A stretch of 5,028 nucleotides of DNA, taken from the NCBI GenBank assembly GCA_025869455.1, contig JAOZVT010000808.1, forward strand, positions 1 to 5,028, written 5' to 3'. The position numbers were made by a program, and so were the translations under genes. This document shows, in pieces, positions 1 through 5,028 of this stretch (its first letter is position 1; every line of letters starts with the position of its first letter). The stretch is from Prosthecobacter sp. (lineage in GTDB: Bacteria; Verrucomicrobiota; Verrucomicrobiia; Verrucomicrobiales; Verrucomicrobiaceae). The notes under the pieces were generated by a model, which saw nothing but the letters and a program-made list of their open reading frames with translations, was not told where the DNA came from and did not search any database.

Positions 1-785
1 AGTCCAGCTCGAATCGGGCCGCCATGGAGCGTCCAGACGGTTTGAATTCTGCCGTCGAAGGCGAACGTGATACAGGTGCCTACTTCTACTGGGCACCCAA
101 GGAAAAGCGTGAACTCTTCCATAAACTGGTCAAAGACGGCCTCAAAGGCTCCGGTGACTACGGTGTCTTCGGCATTGGTGCCTACAACGGCCAAGGTCCA
201 AACCGTGGAGATCTCAATGGACAGCCGCATTACGTGGCACGTTTTTCATACCCGGTGCAGTTCAAAAGCGGCCAGATCATGGAATTCGGACTTCAGGGTT
301 ATACAGGTAGCTACGTTTCCAAAGTGGCTGCCATTCCAGGGCTAGGCACGCCTTCTTCACCTGAGCATGGGAATAAGGATGAACGTGTGGCTCTGAGCTA
401 CATCCTGTATCCACAACCTTTCGGGATTGAAGCTGAGTGGAACTGGGGCCGTGGCCCACAGTTGACGAATGACATGAAATCCATTGAAACTGCTTCCCTG
501 CAAGGGGGCTATGTCCAGGCAAGCTATCGCATCAAAGATGGCCCGAGCGACTGGATTCCCTTCGTCCGTTACAACCATTATGATGGTGGTCGTAAGTTTG
601 GCACCAACTCACCTTGGGATACCGTCACCGAACTGGACTTTGGTCTTGAGTGGTCCCCCACGAAGGAACTGGAGTTGACCCTGATGTACACCCACACATT
701 CACCCGCACCAACACATCCGTCGCTCCCTACGACCAAGTGGAGAATGCAGATCGCCTGGGCTTGCAGTTGCAATGGAACTTTTAA
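1..785 (+). CDS. Phosphate-selective porin O/P family outer-membrane protein, 5'-partial
   Basis: The reading frame is open from the left edge (first full codon at 3) to a TAA at 783-785, giving 260 visible residues. Members of the OprO/OprP family (Porin_O_P) are usually about 400-450 residues, so roughly the first third or more is missing. Visible family features are an N-proximal ERPDG followed by ERDTGAY, alternating hydrophobic/aromatic beta strands (ARFSYPV, ASYRI, WIPFVRYNHYDGG, LDFGLEWSP, LELTLMYTHTF), and the C-terminal strand LGLQLQWNF. That last strand ends in phenylalanine, the usual signal for BAM-mediated insertion in the outer membrane. By family knowledge it would form a channel for anions or other small solutes; phosphate specificity cannot be read from this part. 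The ATG at 24 sits inside the conserved block and is preceded by open frame, so it is an internal methionine and not the start. A terminator follows 40 bases after the stop. It is convergent with the ribokinase gene. Confidence 0.88.
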   Translation, partial: SSSNRAAMERPDGLNSAVEGERDTGAYFYWAPKEKRELFHKLVKDGLKGSGDYGVFGIGAYNGQGPNRGDLNGQPHYVARFSYPVQFKSGQIMEFGLQGYTGSYVSKVAAIPGLGTPSSPEHGNKDERVALSYILYPQPFGIEAEWNWGRGPQLTNDMKSIETASLQGGYVQASYRIKDGPSDWIPFVRYNHYDGGRKFGTNSPWDTVTELDFGLEWSPTKELELTLMYTHTFTRTNTSVAPYDQVENADRLGLQLQWNF

Positions 786-790
786 AGCCG

Positions 791-805
791 TCCGCATGAG
801 GCGGA
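791..805. repeat. Small inverted repeat after the porin stop codon
   Basis: The arms TCCGC (791-795) and GCGGA (801-805) are perfect and separated by the five bases ATGAG. The hairpin starts five bases after the porin stop. It has no T-run behind it, so on its own it is not a terminator. It may protect the 3' end of the porin mRNA or be chance. Confidence 0.4.
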
Positions 806-825
806 TCTAGACTAAAACTCAACCG

Positions 826-860
826 GCGGGAGCGCGTTTCACAGACGTCTCCCGCTTTTT
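826..860 (+). terminator. Rho-independent terminator of the porin gene
   Basis: A perfect 7-bp GC-rich stem, GCGGGAG (826-832) with CTCCCGC (849-855), is followed directly by TTTTT (856-860). Part of the 16-base interior can pair further (CGT 835-837 with ACG 845-847). The position, 40 bases after the porin stop and before the end of the convergent ribokinase gene, fits termination of the porin transcript. On the minus strand the same stem is followed only by a delayed TTTT eight bases later, so it would be at most a weak terminator for ribokinase. Confidence 0.85.
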
Positions 861-883
861 CGTTACAGGCGTCAATGGCCCAG

Positions 884-1810
884 CTAGGCCAAGGCGCTCT
901 GCACATCACCACGATGGGGAATGCCTTCTTGCGCCCCCACTTTCAGGGTAGCCAGCGCTCCTGCCGCATTGGCCCAGCGCACACATTCCAAAAGAGGTGC
1001 TCCTTCGGCTAAATGCGTGGTGAAGGCTCCGGCAAACGTGTCGCCAGCACCCACGGTATCCAGCGGCTTCACTTTATGAGTAGCCACCTTCTTCAGGCCA
1101 GCCTCAGTCAAAACGAGCGTGGATTTTTCGCCTCGGGTGACGACTAATGTGCGCACCCCTTTTTCAACAAGTCTGGCTTTCCACGCATCCAGCTGTTCTC
1201 CGATATCGGCAGGGTCTGCTCCAAAGATCTCTTTGGCTTCACCTCCGTTGACGATCAGGACATTGATCGTAACCTTTCCCCAAGGGAAATCAGGGTGAAT
1301 GGGAGAAGGATTCAGCACCACAGGTACCTCTCTTCCATTGGCCAGTTTGATGGCCTCCACCACCGTTTCCAGCGGCACCTCTAGCTGTACCAATAAGGCC
1401 TTTGCCACTTCAATGCGGGAGCGCTGCATTTTTAAGGCAGGTGCGGTCAATAAGGCATTGGCCCCCGGAATCACAATGATCTGGTTTTCACCCTTGGTAT
1501 CCACGGCAATGAAGGCGCTACCCGTACCGCTTTTGACCGTGTTCACGGAACTGCAATTGATCCCTTCACGCCGCAGGTGATTTCGGTAGTCGCGTCCGTC
1601 TGGATCATCTCCCAAGCAGCCGATCAATGTGACCTGCGCTCCATGGCGTGAAGCCGCCAGGGCCTGATTCGCTCCCTTACCACCAAACCGTTTTTCCAGG
1701 CCCGCTGCAGCAACAGTCTCTCCTGGACCTGGCAATCGCTTAACAGAAGCGATCAAGTCCACATTCATGGACCCGACGACGACGACAGAGGCTGCGGAAT
1801 TTCTGGCCAT
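884..1810 (-). CDS. rbsK: Ribokinase (PfkB carbohydrate kinase family)
   Basis: This complete gene of 308 residues (the E. coli enzyme has 309) encodes a cytosolic kinase that converts D-ribose and ATP to D-ribose 5-phosphate, feeding the pentose phosphate pathway and nucleotide synthesis. Sugar-binding motifs are GSMNVD (13-18, Asn16 and Asp18) and the first PfkB signature GGKGANQA (43-50). NPSP lies at 167-170. The nucleotide/metal motif NxxE is kept as Asn188-Gly-Gly-Glu191. The second PfkB signature DTVGAGDTFAGA (251-262) supplies the GAGD anion hole and the catalytic base Asp257. A GAQ-x-x-IP tail (292-298) also matches ribokinases. The motif set points to ribokinase and not to fructokinase or adenosine kinase. 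The ATG at 1810 gives the normal family N-terminus with 12 residues before GSMN; no clear Shine-Dalgarno precedes it. No ribose transporter or rbsD is adjacent, and no convincing promoter was found upstream. The gene ends 98 bases from the convergent porin stop. Confidence 0.94.
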   Translation of the reverse strand: MARNSAASVVVVGSMNVDLIASVKRLPGPGETVAAAGLEKRFGGKGANQALAASRHGAQVTLIGCLGDDPDGRDYRNHLRREGINCSSVNTVKSGTGSAFIAVDTKGENQIIVIPGANALLTAPALKMQRSRIEVAKALLVQLEVPLETVVEAIKLANGREVPVVLNPSPIHPDFPWGKVTINVLIVNGGEAKEIFGADPADIGEQLDAWKARLVEKGVRTLVVTRGEKSTLVLTEAGLKKVATHKVKPLDTVGAGDTFAGAFTTHLAEGAPLLECVRWANAAGALATLKVGAQEGIPHRGDVQSALA

Positions 1811-2142
1811 GGTTATTGTTGGTTTAAAACGCGATCTGCCCCTATCAGCCTATCATTGCAAGCCTGGGACGAATATCTTTTTCATGATTCAACGATTTCG
1901 CCGATTTCATGACCAAGGAGCTAGGCAAGCCAGAGCGCATTAGGACGCTCCAATTGTGTTTGAATAGTAACGACTGCATCGCTGAGACCGCAGGCACTCA
2001 TCAAGACCCTATCTGTGGAATGTACAACAAGAATAGGCTGAGCCAATTTCTGATAACTTTAGGCAAACATTTAACGACCTCTCTTCATTGGCGTCTCCAC
2101 CGCGTGACTCAAACATTCTAACATTGAAAGGGTGTTCTGTTA

Positions 2143-2179
2143 GTAAAGGAAAGGCGTATTAAAATAGCCAAACCTTTAC
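2143..2179. repeat. 37-bp interrupted palindrome, candidate operator
   Basis: Outer arms GTAAAGG (2143-2149) and CCTTTAC (2173-2179) are perfect. Each is separated by AAA from inner arms GGC (2153-2155) and GCC (2167-2169), and the centre is AT-rich (2156-2166). The AAA spacers are of equal length on both sides, so the whole element is symmetric about 2161. It overlaps the -35 box and spacer of the candidate promoter at 2159-2187. A dimeric repressor binding site is a reasonable reading, and no regulator can be named from the sequence. Confidence 0.45.
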
Positions 2180-2187
2180 GGTATAAC
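2159..2187 (+). promoter_or_regulatory. Candidate sigma70-type promoter for the beta-helix gene
   Basis: A -35-like TTAAAA (2159-2164, 4 of 6 matches to TTGACA) and a -10-like TATAAC (2182-2187, 5 of 6 matches to TATAAT) are separated by the optimal 17 bases. Transcription would start near 2194 and leave a leader of about 138 bases before the ATG at 2332. This is a motif match only; a region this AT-rich yields such matches by chance fairly often. Confidence 0.4.
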
Positions 2188-2248
2188 AAGGGATAACGCG
2201 ATCAAACGCTATTGCGAAAGGACATAGTTTCTGAGCAAAATAAATCAG

Positions 2249-2272
2249 CCTTTGGTAAAGAATTACTAAAGG
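2249..2272 (+). repeat. 24-bp hairpin in the leader of the beta-helix gene
   Basis: The arms CCTTTGGTAA (2249-2258) and TTACTAAAGG (2263-2272) enclose the four-base loop AGAA. Nine of ten pairs are Watson-Crick and the tenth is G-U in RNA, so the transcript could form an uninterrupted 10-bp stem. No T-run follows, so it is not a standard terminator. It may act as an RNA structure in the leader or as a protein-binding palindrome in DNA. Confidence 0.5.
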
Positions 2273-2288
2273 TGAAAAACTCAGCTCT

Positions 2289-2311
2289 GCGCAGTTTTCC
2301 CCACTGTGCGC
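2289..2311 (+). repeat. Short inverted repeat just upstream of the beta-helix start
   Basis: GCGCA (2289-2293) and TGCGC (2307-2311) form a perfect 5-bp GC-rich stem with a 13-base loop, ending 20 bases before the chosen ATG. CAG (2292-2294) and CTG (2304-2306) offer an alternative inner pairing. The stem is short and may be chance, although it lies where structure could influence translation initiation. Confidence 0.3.
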
Positions 2312-2331
2312 CACAACCCACCTCACCCTTT

Positions 2332-5028
2332 ATGCTGCCGAACCCAAGGCTAGACGAATCGTCATCTCCAAGACCCACGAAATTGAATCGTGGGACTTCA
2401 TGGATTCATGCATCTATTTTGTGTGTGGGACTCGCTTCAATGGCGGGTGTGCTGTCAGCACAAACAGGTACTTTTGCGGATTGGAAGGTCAATGCGAATG
2501 GCAATTGGGGAGACGCGGCAAATTGGACCGGGGCCACTCCAACAGATACATACCCAAGTGGAATCGGGGCCACCGCCAGTGTGGTACAAGATATCAATGG
2601 AACACGCACCATCTCTTTGTTGGACGGTAGTGGAGCCATTGACGTGACGTTGGGAACATTGATTTTAGGGGATACCAATGCGACCAATGCCTTTCTTCTT
2701 GGCACAGTAGGTTCAGGGGGGAAATTCATCTTCGACAATGGCGGAGCGGGGGCCTTGTTAGACCACAGTTTCAAATCAGGGGGCACCACCATGGATCCCA
2801 GCAAAAGCCCAAACGGCTCAGACCGGATTGAAGCTCAAGTATTACTCAATGATGACCTAACCATCTTTGCCAATACCAATATCGAATTCCGCGATATTTG
2901 GACAGGTAACAGTAACAACATCACGCTAACAGGGAATGGCCGTGTTTATTGGAATGGCAGTAATGCATCCACTGCGCGTGGCACCATCAATGCAATTACG
3001 GACCTAAATATTTACAACGGCGAAGCACGCTTTGATGGCATCCCAGGAATCGCAAGTTCCAATGTCGTAGATGCCGCAACCATTCGCATTGGTGATGGCC
3101 TCGTCACGACGGGCGGTGTCGGCTTTCGAACCCTGCCACGCTTTTATCTCGTCAATGTGGAGTCCACCGTGACCTCGAACATCTTCCTGAATGGCGGCAT
3201 GATCATCAGTGACCTAGGTACCCTGACACCGATGAATGGAGACGGCATGGATATCCTCAGTGGTACCATCAATGTCACGGGGCCTGCGGTCACGAACCTC
3301 ATCGATGTGAATGACGCTGGCACAGCTGAGGTGCACTATGTTACGGGTGTCTTCGAAGGCGCAGGCGGCTTTAGCAAGATCAATGCAGGAAGCTTGAATT
3401 TGCTTTCAAACAATACCCTTGGCGGGGAAATCTACGTCCAGCGCGCTGGTCCTGGCGGTGCCGCACTGACGGCCAAAGGTGGGCTTACCCTTTCCGGGGC
3501 GGACGGGGCTCTTTCTGCTGCCCAGGCCATCATCATGAGTCGAGATGGCAGCTTGTATTTGGATAACTCTGGTACGGTGAATAATGATCGTGTGGCTGAC
3601 ACAGCCGACGTCATTTTGCGTGGTCAAGGACGTATTCGCATGGTGGGAAACTCCGCCAGCGCCACTTCAGAAACCTTCGGGGATCTCGTGGTAGAGTCCG
3701 GCTCTGGAAAGATCAACTTTGATCTGGATGACACCACCCCTCAAGCCATCAGTCTGACCTTCAGCAGCTTTACACGTAGCGCAGGCTCCATCGCTCAATT
3801 TCAGGTTCTGGATAATACACCTGGGGCATTTGGTTCACTTCTTGGTGGAAATGCATCCCTCTTCATTACTGACCAAGGAGCATCAGCTCTCTTGAAGGGC
3901 GGCGGCGGAGCCAATGGTACCACCAATCAAACGCTGGTAGTGGGAGCCTACGGCGGGGTGAATAACCTCTCCAACCATTTCATGACCTTCGATAAACTCA
4001 ACCCAACGGAGCTGCGTCCGCTGGATTTTGATACTGAGTATTTGAAAAGCTCCACCCTAGTGGATGGAGGTGTCAAACACACCATCAATGCTACTACCCT
4101 CGGGACGCTGGATCAAAACTTGATGATCAATTACAACGTGGATCGTGCAGGCGATCCAGATGGAGACGTGGATTGGTATGCCAATCGTCCCGTTCGGATG
4201 ACTTCCAATTCAGCCGTCAACTCTTTGCGTTTTGGCGTGAATGTCCCCACATCCACCACCAACGCGCAAAACACGAATGAGATCGGGGCTGCTCTGGTAT
4301 TGAATCCAGGTGCGGTTTTATATCTGGGAGATTCTTTGGCTGCCAATACGGGCCTATCAGGAAATACCGATGGCTCTGGCATGGTGCTTTTTGGAAGGGA
4401 TGTCACAGGTACCAATCCCGGGCGTAACCAATACATCGCCGGGGGTATTCTCGACTTCGGAAGTCGCGAAGCCATCTTCGTAAACGAAAGTGGAAATAGC
4501 GCTTTCATCCGGTCTGAGATCCGTGGGAGCGGTGGCCTAACCAAAGCGGGTGTAAACCATCTCTATCTGGATAACTCCAATAGCTATACAGGCGAAACAA
4601 CCATTGCTGAAGGTCTTCTCATCCTGCGTGATCAAAATGCCCTTGGTGGTTCCAATATCGTCAATATCCAAGGCTCCGGCCAGCTTTATCTGGAGCTTGG
4701 CACCAACATCATCAATAGCACCATCAGCTCAACTCCTCCCGACTTGTATGTCGGAACAACGGATGCTAGTCGAACCATTCTATATAGCAACTCCTCCAAC
4801 AATACTTGGGGAGGGAACATCATCATTGATGCCGTGGATAGTTCTGGCAATTGGGTCTTCGAATCACGCTTAGGCACCAACATTTTTGCTACGCTGAACA
4901 TCAATGGAGACATCTATTCCAACGACATCGCGAACCCAATCAATACGGATACCTCCTTGAATGATGCAAGATTGTTGTCAACGGCTGGAGTCCATTCTTC
5001 AGGGGGCATTATCAATCTCAATGGTCAG
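2332..5028 (+). CDS. Giant secreted beta-helix protein with autotransporter-associated (PATR) repeat, 3'-partial
   Basis: I checked this frame line by line: it has no stop from 2332 to the right edge (899 codons) and continues beyond it. Residues 1-43 look like a signal peptide: a long n-region with KLNR (17-20), a hydrophobic stretch at about 25-42, and a likely signal peptidase cut at LSA|QT after Ala43. The mature start carries the NW-GDAA-NW block (58-65) typical of large verrucomicrobial and planctomycete surface proteins. The rest is rich in Gly, Asn, Thr and Ser with short alternating strands, as in right-handed beta-helices. A degenerate repeat begins near 344 (GGFSKINAGSLNLLSNN). An FMTFD...ELRPLDFDTEY block lies at about 550-570, and a clear PATR repeat at 734-773. 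Cysteine is nearly absent (only Cys31, in the signal peptide). The product is exported. Whether it ends in an autotransporter barrel, a PEP-CTERM-type sorting signal or a type IX-like domain lies outside the window. The ATG at 2332 lacks a Shine-Dalgarno; TTG at 2383 and GTG at 2272 are alternatives. Function and ligand are unknown. Confidence 0.85.
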   Translation, partial: MLPNPRLDESSSPRPTKLNRGTSWIHASILCVGLASMAGVLSAQTGTFADWKVNANGNWGDAANWTGATPTDTYPSGIGATASVVQDINGTRTISLLDGSGAIDVTLGTLILGDTNATNAFLLGTVGSGGKFIFDNGGAGALLDHSFKSGGTTMDPSKSPNGSDRIEAQVLLNDDLTIFANTNIEFRDIWTGNSNNITLTGNGRVYWNGSNASTARGTINAITDLNIYNGEARFDGIPGIASSNVVDAATIRIGDGLVTTGGVGFRTLPRFYLVNVESTVTSNIFLNGGMIISDLGTLTPMNGDGMDILSGTINVTGPAVTNLIDVNDAGTAEVHYVTGVFEGAGGFSKINAGSLNLLSNNTLGGEIYVQRAGPGGAALTAKGGLTLSGADGALSAAQAIIMSRDGSLYLDNSGTVNNDRVADTADVILRGQGRIRMVGNSASATSETFGDLVVESGSGKINFDLDDTTPQAISLTFSSFTRSAGSIAQFQVLDNTPGAFGSLLGGNASLFITDQGASALLKGGGGANGTTNQTLVVGAYGGVNNLSNHFMTFDKLNPTELRPLDFDTEYLKSSTLVDGGVKHTINATTLGTLDQNLMINYNVDRAGDPDGDVDWYANRPVRMTSNSAVNSLRFGVNVPTSTTNAQNTNEIGAALVLNPGAVLYLGDSLAANTGLSGNTDGSGMVLFGRDVTGTNPGRNQYIAGGILDFGSREAIFVNESGNSAFIRSEIRGSGGLTKAGVNHLYLDNSNSYTGETTIAEGLLILRDQNALGGSNIVNIQGSGQLYLELGTNIINSTISSTPPDLYVGTTDASRTILYSNSSNNTWGGNIIIDAVDSSGNWVFESRLGTNIFATLNINGDIYSNDIANPINTDTSLNDARLLSTAGVHSSGGIINLNGQ
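2374..2394 (+). repeat. Perfect 7-bp hairpin within the signal-peptide coding region
   Basis: CCCACGA (2374-2380) and TCGTGGG (2388-2394) are perfect complements around the seven-base loop AATTGAA. The element lies over codons 15-21 of the called gene. The loop contains TTG (2383-2385), which is in frame and would give a compact 26-residue signal peptide if used as start. A smaller palindrome, GACGA (2353-2357) with TCGTC (2359-2363), lies just upstream, and GAATCGT occurs in both (2356-2362 and 2385-2391). Confidence 0.5.
4531..4650 (+). other. PATR / autotransporter-associated beta-strand repeat (domain in the beta-helix protein)
   Basis: Residues 734-773 match the family pattern G-GLTK-G-x-x-x-L-x-L-x-x-x-N-x-YTG-x-TT-x-x-x-G-L-L-x-x-x-x-x-x-ALGG. 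Visible anchors are GGLTKAG (734-740), NSYTGETT (750-757 region), EGLL (760-763) and NALGG (769-773). In autotransporter passengers this repeat is one beta-helix segment associated with export. The usual glycine-rich LTKxGxGxLxL is altered here to an AGVNHLYL version. Upstream residues (about 623-733) show the spacer commonly found before it: NSLRFG, a LVLNPGAVLYLG strand, and an IAGGILDFGSREAIFVNE segment. Confidence 0.8.

Larger units (their letters stand above)
1811..2331. other. Divergent intergenic region between ribokinase and the beta-helix gene
   Basis: These 521 bases separate two divergent genes and hold no convincing coding sequence. The only longer plus-strand frame (1909-2121, 70 codons) lacks a ribosome binding site and resembles no family I recognise. 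The left half (1811 to about 2120) shows no tRNA-like fold and no strong promoter; near the ribokinase start TTCATGA occurs twice (1881-1887 and 1906-1912). The right half (about 2120-2331) is clearly more AT-rich and contains several inverted repeats and a candidate promoter, listed separately. It probably carries the control regions of both flanking genes. Confidence 0.7.

Noticed and set aside
24..785. ATG at 24 as the porin start
   Set aside because: The frame is open to the left edge, and the codons before the ATG continue the conserved porin block. The C-terminal barrel alone would also be far too short and would lack a signal peptide.
1811..1920. Ribokinase promoter on the minus strand (TTGAAT and TTGGTC as -35 candidates)
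   Set aside because: No -10 box with acceptable matches sits at 16-18 bases from either candidate.
1909..2121. 70-codon plus-strand frame in the intergenic region
   Set aside because: It has no Shine-Dalgarno, no recognisable family and no membrane or signal segment, and a composition like translated non-coding DNA.
2374..2394. Possible lone CRISPR repeat or transposon-end hairpin (short palindrome with GTGGG/CCCAC arms)
   Set aside because: It occurs once in the window, with no regularly spaced copies, no target duplication and no transposase; it also lies inside an open coding frame.
2390..2647. Two overlapping plus-strand frames starting near 2390 and 2400
   Set aside because: They lie in the two other frames of the large beta-helix gene, whose frame gives a signal peptide and NW...ANW block over the same bases.
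2406..2804. 132-codon antisense frame
   Set aside because: It is a shadow of the beta-helix gene with no start signal and no family resemblance. The same applies to the 137-codon antisense frame at 4131-4544.
1..5028. Search for a novel defence, mobile or RNA-guided system
   Set aside because: No nuclease, helicase, transposase, integrase, reverse transcriptase, toxin-antitoxin pair, tandem repeat array or tRNA is visible. The content is a porin, a ribokinase and a surface protein.

Overview
The window looks like chromosomal DNA from a Gram-negative bacterium, most likely a member of the Verrucomicrobiota (the Prosthecobacter/Verrucomicrobium group would fit). That placement is an inference. 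It rests on an OprO/OprP-type outer-membrane porin next to a very large, glycine/asparagine/threonine-rich secreted beta-helix protein. That protein carries an N-terminal NW...ANW block and a passenger-associated (PATR) repeat, a protein style abundant in Verrucomicrobiota and Planctomycetota. Shine-Dalgarno sequences are weak or absent before both starts that lie inside the window, so start calls are less certain than the reading frames.

Layout. (1) Positions 1-785, plus strand: the C-terminal 260 residues of a phosphate-selective-type porin whose 5' end lies outside the window. It is followed by a small hairpin (791-805) and a good rho-independent terminator (826-860). (2) Positions 884-1810, minus strand: a complete ribokinase (rbsK), convergent with the porin. 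(3) Positions 1811-2331: a 521-bp non-coding divergent region. Its right half is AT-rich and holds a 37-bp interrupted palindrome (2143-2179) overlapping a candidate sigma70-type promoter (2159-2187), then a 24-bp hairpin (2249-2272) and a weaker hairpin (2289-2311). (4) From 2332 to the right edge, plus strand: one uninterrupted frame of 899 codons with a signal peptide and no stop, the N-terminal part of a giant secreted or surface beta-helix protein of the autotransporter-repeat type. This is the largest gene of the window and is easily missed because neither its stop nor a clear ribosome binding site is visible.

How the parts relate. No operon is visible: the porin and ribokinase converge, and the ribokinase and beta-helix gene diverge. 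The porin and the beta-helix protein are both envelope or exported products; the ribokinase is cytosolic sugar metabolism and has no rbs transport genes beside it here. I see no evidence for a new defence, mobile or RNA-guided system. The most interesting unexplained structure is the cluster of inverted repeats in the leader and at the start of the large beta-helix gene.
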